A stretch of 35,832 nucleotides of DNA from Chara braunii (GCA_003427395.1 BFEA01000633.1:478002-513833), one strand, 5' to 3'. Positions 11,178 to 22,327 are shown, counted from the first letter of the stretch. Numbers and translations are program-made. Notes: generated from the letters alone by a model not told the origin.

Positions 11178-11337
11178 CGAGGTCCAACTAGCAAAGTGGA
11201 TTGGATTGGACTCCTGAATCTGGACATCTTTGTGGAAAGGTGCAGAAAGGCGAGATTGAACTGCTTCTCTGCACCTCTGGTCAAAACGCGTCCAGATTCA
11301 GGAGCTTCATCCAATCCTTTTTGCTAGTGGGACCTCG
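11178..11337. mobile_element. MITE-like element, family B, copy 1
   Basis: The left end CGAGGTCCAACTAGCAAAG and the right end TTTGCTAGTGGGACCTCG are inverted. The pairing continues inward: TGGATTGGA with TCCAATCC, and TCCTGAATCTGGA with TCCAGATTCAGGA. The unpaired core (GCAGAAAGGCGAGATTGAAC) is shared in inverted sense with the copy at 30274. It has no coding capacity and no clear target duplication. Confidence 0.85.
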
Positions 11338-11925
11338 GCCCTGCTGGTTGTGTGTGGCACCTCGCTGGCGAAGGAGTGTTGTGGGATCCGTTCAGGAAAA
11401 GAAGGAAAAAGCAATAAACGATTATATTTCAAAACATGAATGAAAAAAAAAAGCTACCACCAGCCGTTGTGAGCGGGACGGGGCCAAAAAAAATGAGTGG
11501 ATGGTTCTTGGGGCTGAAACACCGTAGTCGTAGGGGGGGGGCAGGCAGGGGCTACGGGGAGCGGCGTATCCGCCGTCTGGAGGGGGAAGAAAAAAAGACG
11601 ATGACCAGGCAGGTTAGGGGTAGGGAGAAAAGTGACCAAGGGGGTGAAAAGGGGGATGAGGGGGAGGAGGGGGTGGAATTCCGCAACCTGGAACCGCAAG
11701 GAAGCGACAAACCAGGGACGTGCGCGCGCGCGCGCGTGTGCGAGGGGAGGGGAGGGGGGTTGGGGAACAAGGGGGTACGTGGTGGAGGAGGGGGAGCGCA
11801 GCAGTAGACGCGGATGCTTGAGGATGAGAATCATGAGATCCGCCGAAAGCAAGAGCGAGGGAACGAGTCGCAGGACACCAGTATCGTTGTGGATCAGGCA
11901 GTTCGAGACCGAAGCTCAGCAACTC

Positions 11926-11930
<5 letters not shown>
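11338..11930. other. G/A-rich interval without a gene
   Basis: The plus strand is strongly purine-rich from about 11430 to 11830. A (CG)n-(TG)n stretch lies at 11719-11738. The frame at 11436-11807 (123 codons) is a Gly/Arg/Glu/Lys-rich product of this composition and I do not accept it as a gene. Confidence 0.4.
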
Positions 11931-11988
<58 letters not shown>

Positions 11989-12044
11989 CATCGCCGGCTA
12001 TCGGTGTCGATCACGTAGTACTCGATCGATCGAGCGAGCGAGCG

Positions 12045-12095
<51 letters not shown>

Positions 12096-12145
12096 ACGCG
12101 GATCGGCAACCAGGAGTAGCATAGGAGGAGAGACGGTCAGAATAC

Positions 12146-12205
<60 letters not shown>

Positions 12206-12295
12206 GTGGGACTGAGAGGGCCCGGAGATGTGTGTGGGCCTAGCTAGAGTGATTCGCGGTTCGAATTGCATTCGCTCAGAGGTTTCAGGTTTGGC

Positions 12296-12337
<42 letters not shown>
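11931..12337. repeat. Cluster of four (GA)n microsatellites
   Basis: Pure or nearly pure GA tracts occur at 11931-11985, 12049-12092, 12154-12203 and 12297-12337. They are separated by 60-95 bases of unique sequence. GAGC units at 12031-12049 lead into the second tract. Arg-Glu and Ser-Leu open frames over this region are translation artefacts. Confidence 0.9.
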
Positions 12338-12338
<1 letters not shown>

Positions 12339-12478
12339 CCGTAGTATGCAAGGAGAAGGTAGGTGAGGGTGGTGGATCGTGAGTGGGGAGAAGATTGGGA
12401 AGAGAGGCGAATCGTTGTCGGAGGGGGGTGAGAACGGTGAAAGGGTGATCGATTGGCAACATAGTCATAGTCAGTCTG

Positions 12479-12587
12479 GGATTTTGCAGGATGTATCGGG
12501 CCGTAATTCCGGGTGGTACGGGATGTATCTGACCGCAATTCCCTCCACAGATCGTCGCAGAAGTCTTTGTGGTGAGTAGGCCCTGAG
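12479..12587. mobile_element. Degenerate relative of the 22-kb inverted-repeat element (family C)
   Basis: It contains GGATGTATC-GGCCG-AATTCC-like blocks and ends GGTGAGTAGGCCCTGAG, matching the middle and right end of the copies at 22037 and 22198 (GGATGTATCCGGCCGCAATTCC and GTGAGTATGCCCTGAG). The left end is not recognisable. Confidence 0.55.
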
Positions 12588-13820
12588 ATTAACAGTCTGA
12601 TGTTCCACGTGGCAGCAGATCAGCCTTTCCAGATCTATTAGGATTTATGACTGGTATATCCCATGATTATTGACATGAGTCATTCGCGTTTGAAATTCGA
12701 TCGCGGGCGCTTTCAATTCTTATCCTTATCAATATCCTTACCATCCTCCTCCTCCTCCTCCTCCTCCTTATCATCCTCCTCCACCTCCTTATCCTCCTCC
12801 TCCTCATCATCATCATCATCTTCATCATGTTCTTTCCTTCTTCCTGTCGAGATGACGCGTGTGGATCCGATCAACATGCTGACGCGGCAGGCTGTCTTCG
12901 CTCCACGTGTCCTATTCAAGGCCTATGGCAAGGACGGAAGCAGATGACAGGGAGGAGGAGGAGGGGCAAGAGATTGGGAGGAGGAGGAGGTGGTGGGGAT
13001 CTGCAGCCTAAGGGTTGGGATCAGCAGAAGAGAAGACAATAATGACGATGCCGACGGAGAAGGCTGAGAGAGAAGCAGTATAGCTCGCTGGCTTGTCGTC
13101 TATGGCGGCAGCTTTGGCTGTCTTCTTGGGCCACACCAGTCTCTCTTGATTACACCAGCTCTCTTGATTAAGATGCCCCCTCCGTTCCCCCGCCTGTTCG
13201 AGCCCTCCCTCCGTTCCCCCGCCTGCCCGGTGTGGAATCAGGGTACTTACTATATCCCGTTACGGTAGCCGTTCTCTACAGTTTTTTGGGGCAAGCATAG
13301 CTGTTTTTGGAAAGAACTTGAGCGACTAATTAGCGAAGTAGTAGTGATTGGATGAGTGGCAAAGTAGTAGTGATTGGACGAGTGTGGGTGAGGAGAGGGA
13401 GAAGTGGATGATGTGCAGCAGCAGAAGAAGACTGGAAGACAACGGAAAAGAAGAAGAGGAGGAGGAAGAAGAGGGAGAAGAGGGAGAAGGTAAGCTACAT
13501 AGTCATGGCGGCAATGCTCTTCACACGCAATCGAAAGCACTCGTTTCAATCTCAATCGCGTACAAGAGAGTAATTTTGTCACTCCGGGCACCCGTAAGAC
13601 GTTACGCAAGAGTAAGAAGAGAAGAGTGGGTGATCGCAAAGAAGAGGAGGAGGAGGTGTGAGGAAGAGGGGAGACAGGGAGGAGGAGGAGGAGGAGGAGG
13701 AGGAGGAGGAGAAGAGCGGAGAGAAGGATGGCTGGTAGCTATTAGTTCGAATTGCGTAGATAGAATATATTATTTGGAAATTAAGGGGGAAATTGGCGGA
13801 TGGAAAGGGATAGAGAGAAT
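12588..13820. other. Interval with TCC/GGA triplet repeats
   Basis: Degenerate (TCC)n and (TCA)n runs lie at 12748-12830, with GGA-rich stretches at 12952-12995 and 13440-13490 and a pure (GGA)n at 13680-13711. CTCTCTTGATTACACCAG-like words are repeated near 13140-13170, and CCCTCCGTTCCCCCGCCTG is repeated at 13178 and 13207. The 181-codon frame at 13348 is Glu/Gly/Arg-rich and follows the repeats, so I do not call it a gene. Confidence 0.45.
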
Positions 13821-13821
13821 T

Positions 13822-13823
<2 letters not shown>

Positions 13824-13853
<30 letters not shown>
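13824..13853. repeat. (GA)n microsatellite
   Basis: Short pure GA tract. Confidence 0.85.
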
Positions 13854-13856
<3 letters not shown>

Positions 13857-14805
13857 CCGTTGGACAGGTCTGCGATCGTGGAGAGGATGTTGAGTAGTAG
13901 TAGGTGGTTTTGTGTGATGCCCGCGATCTTACAGTGCCTCTGTAGATCAGGAGTTGGGAGATGAGGTCTGAGGAAAGACAAGTGTCGGGATTATTATTAT
14001 ATTACATAAATTAATATATTTTTATTTTGTAATACTTGTATAGGATAATAATAATTATATAAAAGTAATAATTATCATAATATAATACTAGTAATAATAA
14101 TAATAATAATTGGCGGCCTTTCAAGGTGTGTATCGAGATCTCAGGTTTTGGGTTTTCTTTTTTCGGTCCTTCGTCGTTGCTTGTTTCTTCTTCTTCCTTC
14201 CTTCCTTTTTTTATTTTCCTTTTTTTTTCCCAATTCTTCTTCTTCCTCCTTTTTTTTTTTTTTTTTCTCAATTTTCAATTCTTCTTCCTTCTATTTTTTT
14301 TTTCTTTTTTTTTCCCTCCTTTTTTTTTTCTTCTTTTTTCTTCCTCGGCGGCGGGGGCAGGGTCGTCAAAATCGAGCTGACGTGGCTTCTTGGACACTTG
14401 ACACGTGGCGGGCGGGCCAAGTGGAAGGGACAGCGGAGCTATGGCAGCCGAGGCCGACATGGCGCTGGAGTTTTGTGGCACATGGAACGAAAGGCAACGA
14501 TGTTTCCCTGAACATTCATCGTCATCGTGCGGCTGCTTGTCTGTCGGGATCTCGTGCCTTATCCGAAATGGATCGTGAATTAAGAACGGTGGGTCCATCG
14601 AGCAATGGCGGAGCGCCACGTGGCACGTTTTTAAATGATGCTGACGACAATCCAATTGCAGAAACGGTAAAATAATTACTAATATCTTTTCCTTGCTTTT
14701 CATATTAGTGTGGTATGTCCTCGTCAGCGCGTCCCCTCCCTCCCCCCTTTCCCCCTTCCCCCTTCCCCCCCCCCCCCCCCCCCCCCTTCCCCCCTTTTTT
14801 TTTTT

Positions 14806-14839
<34 letters not shown>

Positions 14840-15755
14840 GTCGCAAAGTTATGGAAATGTGAATGCGATGCCTTCCGTCACGCCTGGAGGGACGATGCTG
14901 ACCTGTCGAGGTTGGATCTCGTTTGTCGGGATTGGGATTGTTGGGATTGGGAGAGAGCGGCGGTCTCCTGCAGGGCTGGACGATATGGTCCTTTTTTTTT
15001 TTTTTTTTTTTTCTCGTGCACAGAAAGAGGAAAAAAGAAAAAAGAGCACAGAAAATACAGTATCCTTCCTTATTTGCATTAAAAACATATTTAAGAAAAA
15101 AAAATCAATGACAATTCTTCCACAGGCAGTCTGACTGACTGATCGTGAAGGCCCCTCCCCCCATCTGTACGCTGCTGCCGTTTTTTTTTTTTTTTTTTTT
15201 TTTTTTTTTGAGCTCAGCACATCGATTCAACTATGCTGCTGCCGCGTGATCAATGCATACTTTTACAGATCGTTTCCTTTTTTTTTAATAAATATATTTT
15301 AGCGATCGAATCCCTCTTTTCTCGTCCTGCTCTCTCCTCCTCTCTCGCCCGGCTGCTGCTGTGATGGCGGCTGAAATGCTGCATGCTCGTGGTAGGCCAG
15401 ATGCACCGCCCATACGAGAACTGTTTGGACTGAACTCGGCTGTAATTTGTGGTCAGATACATTCAGGAAAGCACTAGCTTGAAGATGCCACTAGTCTGCA
15501 GGTCGATCATGATGATGAGACGGCGGAGGGGTGCGAGTGCCCCGTCGATATAGGTTATGTTATTATTATTATTATTTTTTTTTTCAGAGAAAGATTCAAT
15601 ATCATTATTAATCAGCAACAATTTGTATATTTATTGTTCGTATAGTTTTGTACAATTAAGAAAAATATAATATAAGAAGAAGTGAAGCTGTACTGCTACC
15701 ATAGTTTGGATCCGAGATCATAATAAGGACGTTCTCACAACGACCCGATTCTCGA
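13854..15755. other. Homopolymer-rich interval; ACGTGG motifs at 14379-14626
   Basis: AT-rich sequence with (AAT)n lies at 13990-14110. Long T-rich blocks run from 14150 to 14345, a C run (about 14766-14786) is followed by T runs to 14836, and poly(T) occurs at 14993-15012 and 15181-15209. Between them, about 300 bases of higher GC (14350-14660) contain TGACGTGGC, GACACGTGGCGG and GCCACGTGGCACG. These are G-box/ABRE-like words that could be regulatory, but no gene start can be tied to them. Confidence 0.4.
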
Positions 15756-15764
15756 CGGAATCTG

Positions 15765-16005
15765 ACTCGAGCTTACGACCAGATTCACCTGGTGAAGTCT
15801 TATTCTGCGTGTATATACTTAGTGTATATAATCTAATTACTTGTACTTTTAAATCTCATAACAAAGCTGATTCTTGTCCGAATTGTAGTCGAGTTTACGA
15901 CCAGATTCACCAGATGAAGTCCTACTCTGCGCATATATACGTAGTACAGAATCTAATTACTTGTACTCTCGAACGAATCTTACTCGAGTTTACGACCAGA
16001 TTCAT
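15765..16005. repeat. Direct repeats of 122 and 95 bp
   Basis: The words CGAG-TTACGACCAGATTCA recur at about 15768, 15890 and 15985, followed in the first two units by TGAAGTC-TA-TCTGCG, TATATAC and AATCTAATTACTTGTACT. The third unit is truncated after ACCAGATTCATGACC. I see no coding potential. Confidence 0.8.
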
Positions 16006-16801
16006 GACCTGCGTTGAGGATAATAAGATGATCATGATCGTGTTATGGATAAGCAGGTAGATGAGATGAGAAGTTGACGATTCGCTATTTCTCTTTTAAT
16101 TTTTATTTTTTAAATTAATGTTAATTAATTTAATTGCTGGAGAATTAAGTTGACGGTAATAATGTTATTCCTTTGGTGTCTCCGTGACTTTTTTTTTTTT
16201 CTTTTTTTTTTAAACTTTATCGTGTACGTTGGAGATGTTTTTATTATCTATTATTATTAAATTAAAAAAATTGAAATTCAAAATATAAAAAAGAAGGTGA
16301 TAAGATGTATACGTTATTCCTGTGCTATGCGTACCATCCTTATGATGGATCCTCAAATCTCAAAAAAAAAAAAAAAAAGAAAGGCCAAAAAAAAATCCTC
16401 AAAAACTTGGGAAAAAAACAAGAAAACGAGCGAAAAAAGAGGTGATCCTCAAATTTGCCACGACTCGCGTGGGCGTTTTATTCAAATAGAACGCATGATA
16501 ACTGTAATATTGGTGATCCTGTCTCTCGCCGTTTGCAAGAAAGATCGCGTCAATAATATTCGTGATGTTTAGCTCTTGAGATTTTCGTCGAACTCTTTTT
16601 TTTTTTTAATTAATGTCCTTATTTATTTCGAGATTCCGATCGATGTATGGCATATATGTACAACAGGAGAATGTATATGGTGACGAATTAAAAAAAAAAA
16701 AAAGAAAAAAAGATCGGAGTGTTCTATTTGAAGGGTAGAAACGTTTTGATCGTTTCCTCTAATAACAACTCTTGACGAATGTACGAGGTGTAGTGGGAAA
16801 G

Positions 16802-16832
<31 letters not shown>

Positions 16833-17374
16833 ACGTTAATTAAAAAAAAACTGAAAAGGGATTTTTTTAAAAGAAAAGGTCTTTCGTTCCCACGAAAGGT
16901 CTGAGAGGAACTTTTCTAAATTGCCTTAATAGGAAAGAAGAGTGCAAGAGAGAGAGTCTCAATCGATCAAGATCTGTAGCGTTGGCCACGAGATAAGCTC
17001 AACGTTCACGTTATTGGTATTGGTTCCAGATTTACTTATTTAGGAAAAGAGGAGAAATCCCTTAGGGTTGGTCTGGTCCTGCTCACCTTTTTTTTTCTTT
17101 TTGGCCCTGATGATGGGGTGAATGGGAGGTAGGCGGACGGTGTAGTTGGTTTTCGGCGGTCTCTTTTTTTTTTTTTTATCTTGTGTTTGGGGACTGTGCT
17201 CGTTGACTGACGAGTCCAGAATCTCGAATTCGAATATGATAAAAGAATATAATATAATTAATTACGTAATAATTAAAAATTATGAAAGTAAATAAATGAT
17301 TTGTGGCGTGGACTGGACGTGTTACGCGTTTTTTTTTTCGCTCAGCTGAAGGGTTGCAAGGGACCCTACTCACC
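16006..17374. other. AT-rich interval with long A and T runs
   Basis: I see no gene. Notable runs are poly(A) at about 16361-16378 and 16803-16830 and poly(T) at 17164-17177. The 91-codon frame at 16297 is Lys-rich and driven by A runs. Confidence 0.5.
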
Positions 17375-17682
17375 CTAGTACTTTCTTCTTGAATTGAATC
17401 TGGCTTGAAATCAGGTCAGATACTCCCAGTACTTTCTTTTTCTTGAATTGAATCTGGCTTGAAATCAGGTCAGATACTCCCAGTACTTTCTTTTTCTTGA
17501 ATTGAATCTGGCTTGAAATCAGGTCAGATACTCTCACTTTTACAATACAAGTGTCAGCCAGCTCGAAGTTGCATCTTTCCGTTATGCGTGTCGGTGTTTC
17601 CGTTCCGTTAGCTTACGGAGAGCTTTCCGGCGACGTTCTCTTGTGGATTGAATCTGGCGTGAAACGAGGTCAGATACTTCCC
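17375..17682. repeat. 54-bp tandem repeat, three units plus a diverged fourth
   Basis: GAATTGAATCTGGCTTGAAA starts at 17391, 17445 and 17499, so the period is exactly 54. Each unit also contains TCAGGTCAGATACTC and, in the first three, AGTACTTTCTT. A diverged partial unit (ATTGAATCTGGCGTGAAACG, then GGTCAGATACTT) lies at 17648-17682, beyond a stretch in which GTTCCGTTAGCT is itself repeated (17603 and 17695). Confidence 0.85.
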
Positions 17683-17845
17683 GAGGATATCTGGGTTCCG
17701 TTAGCTGACACAAATACTCGAGCTCCAACGAAATCCCTTGTCGTAATCCCATTTCGTCTTTTCGTCCCTATTTTTTTTTTTTTTTTCCCTTCTTTCTCCG
17801 TCCTCCCTTTTTTTTGGTTTCCTTTTTTTCCCCTGTCTCTGTTAT

Positions 17846-17879
<34 letters not shown>

Positions 17880-18354
17880 CTCTCTCACACACACACACAC
17901 TGACCTTCCTGCTTATTTGCAAAAAAATAAAAACCCAATTCCTGCTTTATTCATTGTGGACGCTGCCGCATCACTCTTCCCTCGTCCTTTGTCCCATTCG
18001 ATCTTTTCTTCTTTCTTCCCCCCCGCCCCCTCCTCCACCCCCCGGCCCCCTTTCCTCCCCCCCTGTTCGATCTCCTCTCGACTGTCGATGATTGGTCGTG
18101 CGTTTCGTCGGGTTCGTTTCTTTTGGTTTCTTTTTTGTTTCTTGTCTGTGATAATAATAATAGTAATTGCTCATTATTGCTGTGAAAAGTGTATGCGGAT
18201 TTGGTGTTTGGTGTGGGCCAAGTGTCGATCTGTCGTTCGTCCAGTGCCCGTAGTCTCTCTCATTTCTTCATCTACTTACTTATTTACTCATCATTTTTCT
18301 AATCTACTCTTCTTCGTTTCTCCTCTCCAATCTAGTAGTGTTGTTTTACCGGTA

Positions 18355-18358
<4 letters not shown>
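17683..18358. other. Pyrimidine-rich interval with a (CT)n-(CA)n tract
   Basis: (CT)n at about 17850-17886 runs into (CA)n to 17900. The 301-codon plus-strand frame from 17551 to 18456 is dominated by Phe, Ser, Leu and Pro from pyrimidine tracts and ends inside a CT microsatellite. I reject it as a gene. Short C runs occur at 18018-18062. Confidence 0.45.
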
Positions 18359-18412
<54 letters not shown>

Positions 18413-18480
18413 TGTGTCTGGCTTTGTCGCTCTTCGGACAGTCATTCTTCGGTTGATTTCCTTTCGTTTCATCGAATCAG

Positions 18481-18512
<32 letters not shown>
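18359..18512. repeat. Two (CT)n microsatellites
   Basis: CT tracts at 18359-18408 and 18483-18512 flank about 75 bases of unique sequence. A poly(T) run follows at 18575-18599. Confidence 0.9.
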
Positions 18513-18520
<8 letters not shown>

Positions 18521-18749
18521 TAGTCGGCGTAACGCGTTCTGGCGAGTCCTTAATGGTCTTTTCCATTCTTGTCTTTTTTTTTTTTTTTTTTTTTTTTTTG
18601 TCGCGGAGTTCGTCGTATTTTCTTAGGCTACTAGTAGACACACCATTTCTGGATTTCCGTTTCGGTCTTGCTAATCGTCAATCATGGCAGGATCTGCTCA
18701 GTCAAAGGCTTGACGGATTTGCACAAAAACGGGAAGGATGGACGATTTA

Positions 18750-19235
18750 ACAACCACAAACGGAAATACGTCGTAGCTAACGGAGATCGATCGGCTGCCT
18801 ATCCTCCTCCTTCCTCGGTACAAGCGGAAATCGGTACGAACGGAAATTGACACAAACGGAAATCGGACACAAACGGAAATCGGTACAAACAGAAAAGTGC
18901 TCAAACGGAAATCGGCGCAAACGGAAATCGTAGCAACGGAAATCGTCGTCACAAATGCAAATCGTCACAAACGGACATTGGTACAAACGGAAATCGGTAC
19001 AAACGGAAATCGTCACCAAGTTAAACGGAAATCGGTACGAAGTTCAACGGAAATCGGTACAAACGGACATCGTCACAAAGTTAAACGGAAATCGGTACAA
19101 AGTTAAACGGAAATCGGTACCAACGGAAATCGTCACAAAGTTCAACAAACGGAAATCGATACGAAGTTAAACGGAAATCGCTACAAACGGAAATCGTCAC
19201 AAAATTAAACGGAAAAATCGGCACAAACGGAGAAT
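18750..19235. repeat. Minisatellite built on ACGGAAATCG
   Basis: More than twenty degenerate copies of AAACGGAAATCGG or AAACGGAAATCGTCAC occur here. Simple units of 15-16 bases (ending GGTAC or GGCAC) alternate with longer 21-22 base units carrying AAAGTTAAACGG, so a higher-order arrangement is visible between about 18990 and 19210. Frames through it on both strands (TEIGTNGNRH and FRLYQCPF types) are repeat artefacts. Confidence 0.9.
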
Positions 19236-20206
19236 CTGTGTCGCGTAAGATTGCTATAGTAAATGATGGGATTCGCAAATGGTGAAAGTTTACGGACGTG
19301 CGAATTCGGGTTTGACTGACGGTGGAAATCTATAAGGAAAAAAAAAAAGAAGCAAAGAAATTAGATCACGGGAAAGGAAATTTGAGAAAATAATAATACT
19401 GGAAACGCCTTAAGAGCTGTATTTTGTCTACTTGTTGAATATTGTTTTGCTATGTATACATTAATACGACGTCAAGTTTTTCGAAATGAGTAGCGGGGAA
19501 GGACACAGTCAAGGTGCGGGGTTGGTTGGGAATATGAAGGTTCGGGGAATTATCGGTTTCGGTAACTATGGGATTGAATTCTCAGAGGAATCAAGATGTT
19601 AATTCCGTTTCGCCAAAAAAAAAAAAAAAAAAGTGTATTCCTATCCGGTAGCGCTAACGGTAATGGATGCGGCGTTCTGCTGCACGGCGTTTTTGCTGCG
19701 CGCCGTGCCAAAGCATGACGGTACATGACGGAGTGCCAGTTGTAAAGAATCATGGCACGGCGCGCAGCATTCCGCTGCTGCCGCGTCGTTGAGAAGGCCA
19801 GCACCGTGCTGTCCTTCTCAATGAGCAACCAACCGACAAATGGCTCCACGAACGCACGCACGCACGCACGCACAGCCTGGAGACCCTACCAACCACGTTT
19901 TACTAATACCCCGATCCCGAAGCCAACTACGTCCCTGTTTTTTTTTTTTTTTTTTTTCCCTTACATCACACGCAGATGCTGCTCTAAACGATTCTCCTAT
20001 CCCTCCAGCCGGGGGATCATTGCTAAAGGCTGACCCTACTCCCATCGAGCCTTCTCCGAAAACTCCTCATCTTCATCGAATGTATTTCTCGACTCTTCTT
20101 CTTCTTCTTCTTCTTCGAGGACCGACTCTTCCTGGAACTTTCCGTTCTCTATATCCTTTGTCAGATCAGACTGATCAGTATGTCCCAATCCCCAAGTGGA
20201 CAGCAT

Positions 20207-20212
<6 letters not shown>
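19236..20212. other. Interval with a short inverted repeat
   Basis: GCTGCGCGCCGTGCCAAAGCATGA at about 19694 is matched in inverted sense by TCATGGCACGGCGCGCAGC near 19751-19769, so about 75 bases can form a hairpin. (ACGC)n lies at 19853-19872 and (TTC)n at 20095-20116. Poly(A) and poly(T) runs occur at 19616-19632 and 19939-19957. No gene is supported. Confidence 0.45.

Positions 20213-20274
<62 letters not shown>
20213..20274. repeat. (CT)n microsatellite
   Basis: Pure CT tract of about 31 units. Confidence 0.95.
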
Positions 20275-20277
<3 letters not shown>

Positions 20278-21215
20278 CGCTCGCTCGGAGGAATGACGTA
20301 GCGCTAACGGTCGCAAGTCGTTGGGGAAGGTGCGCGATCTGAGTTCTGTTCGAGTGATCGCTTTTGATTGGATTGGTATCTTCTTTTGATTGGAGCGAAC
20401 TTCGTGTTCGATGAGCCATCGCTGACGTGTTGGCCATCGCTTCTTTTTCTTTTTTTTTTTTCTTCTCGCTCTCCGAGACAATGGGTACCGAAGTTTTGAA
20501 TTACGTGTTGGCATTCGGAATCAACTCTACGCTGACCGTCGCTGGCGAAGCTTGTGTTCGATTCGATGAGCCATCGCTGACGTGTTTTTTTTTTTGTTTT
20601 TGTGTACGACGTCAGCGACCATGACTCCATGAGTGCAGTGCTGGCATTTGGAATTACAGTAGTAAATCGACACACAGACCGGGGCGTGCTTGCTGTCCAC
20701 GCTGAAACACTGTGTGCTGTCGTTTCTACCTCAACGGTAATAAAAAAATTGAATCGTATTTTATTTTTTTGAAAGAAGTTAATCGGATTCGAATCGGTAA
20801 CTTACTGTAAATCAAAATCGAACGAATTGCCAGAAGGTCCTTAGAAAAATAGAACTTAAATCAGATTAAAAAAAAAGTAGAACTTAAAAATCAGATTTAA
20901 AAAAAAAAGAACTGTATATCTAAATTGAGAATCACCAATCGAATCGAATCGTAATTAAGAATCTGATTGTCAGAAATTAGGACAAATCAATTATCCCTTT
21001 CTCTGTGCATTCCTCCGAGCACAGCTCGGGGAGAAAGCGGACGGAAAAAAAAATAAAAGTTGGAATTTCGAAATTCGGAATTGCAGTGTGCCGTAGAAAG
21101 ACAAGGAGGCGGGAGAAAAAAAAAAAAAAAAAAAAAAGAGCTGCAAACTCCTGCAATGGTTGACGTGCAATGACGAATCTCCCGTCCTCCCCGCGCATTG
21201 GACGAGCAGAATCGA
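20275..21215. other. Interval with short direct repeats
   Basis: GATGAGCCATCGCTGACGTGTT occurs near 20418 and again near 20565. GTTGGCATTCGGAAT (20508) and GCTGGCATTTGGAATTACAG (20640) also correspond. This indicates an old local duplication of about 140 bases. I see no gene. Confidence 0.45.
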
Positions 21216-21217
21216 CC

Positions 21218-21231
21218 TGTTGCTTGATTGC

Positions 21232-21330
<99 letters not shown>

Positions 21331-21945
21331 GTTGATTGATTGGTTGATTGATTGATTGATTGATTGATTGACTGATTCCCGAAACGATTGATTACGTCCA
21401 ATGTGCCGCCGGATTGATTTGTTTGATTGGTTTCCGGATGTGATTTGATTTTTTTATTGATTAATTCATCGTTGGTTGTTTGATTAATTAATAGATGAAT
21501 TTGTTGAGTGGTTGGTGGATTGATTGATTTATTGATTTGCGCCTTGAATCGACTTACGGTGTTCATCATTCATTCAATCAATCAACCAACCAACCAACCA
21601 ACCCACCAATCAATCAATCAATCTATCAATCAATCAATCAATCGATCAATCAGTCGATCAATCAATTACTCGATCACTACCGCTAAGCAGTCCGTTTCGT
21701 GGGATAATCAAATCAAATGTATTAATCTACTCATCGAGGCAACGAATCGATTAAGCGGTCAATCAATCAATCAATCACATCGTTCAATTATATTCCAAGT
21801 GTGTAAAAGGAACCCCGACCGATGAAGTAGTTATACCAACCACGCAACCAACGAACTAATCAATCAACCGATCAATCAATGAGCCCATCAATCAAAGCTA
21901 TCAATCAGCAATACAATCAATCGATCTGGCAAAAGGATGGGATCG
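21218..21945. repeat. Opposed tetranucleotide arrays: (TTGA)n then (CAAT)n
   Basis: A TTGA/GATT array occupies 21218-21376 with occasional GGTT variants. After about 190 bases with scattered TTGATT words, the complementary CAAT array runs from 21572 to about 21665 and continues in shorter blocks to 21945. The two arms can pair, giving a large inverted structure. The 192-codon minus-strand frame (Asn-Gln-Ser-Ile repeats) is an artefact of the tetranucleotide. Confidence 0.9.
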
Positions 21946-22036
21946 TTGATTGATGGGCATATGAATCTTAATCGATTCTGCTTTTTCACAGACTGAAAGA
22001 ATGCATTTAACGGCATAGGAATTTTGGTCTGTGACA

Positions 22037-22166
22037 CTGAGGGCGTACTCACATTATCAGTATCTCAAAATGTATCTGACCTCATTTGCGGCCATACCTC
22101 GGATGTATCCGGCCGCAATTCCGTCCAGAAACACGTTAAAATTTCGTACTGTGAGTATGCCCTGAG
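22037..22166. mobile_element. Inverted-repeat element, family C, copy 1 (130 bp)
   Basis: The ends are CTGAGGGCGTACTCACA and TGTGAGTATGCCCTGAG. The interior has GGATGTATCCGGCCGCAATT and is non-coding. If the repeat proper is GGGCGTACTCACA, it is flanked by TGA on both sides, a possible 3-bp target duplication. The superfamily is undecided. Confidence 0.8.
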
Positions 22167-22197
22167 GGCATGCATGTCTGGGGGTTTGCATGTGACA

Positions 22198-22327
22198 CTG
22201 AGGGCGTACTCACATTATCAGGATCTCAAAATGTATCTGACCTCATTTACGGCCTTACCTCGGATGTATCCGGCCGCAATTCCGTCCAGAAACACGTTAA
22301 AATTTCGTAGTGTGAGTATGCCCTGAG
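22198..22327. mobile_element. Inverted-repeat element, family C, copy 2 (130 bp)
   Basis: It has the same length and nearly the same sequence as copy 1, in the same orientation, with the start offset by 161 bases. The 3' flank GGCATGCATGT is also duplicated. This indicates tandem duplication of element plus flank, because two independent insertions would not share the flank. Confidence 0.85.

Noticed and set aside
13348-13893. 181-codon Glu/Gly/Arg-rich frame
   Set aside because: It follows GGA and GA repeats, with no recognisable motif.
17551-18456. 301-codon plus-strand open frame, among the longest in the window
   Set aside because: It is made of Phe/Ser/Leu/Pro from pyrimidine tracts and a (CT)n run, with no conserved motif.
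20991-21569. 192-codon minus-strand frame rich in Asn-Gln-Ser-Ile
   Set aside because: It is a direct translation of the TTGA/CAAT tetranucleotide array.
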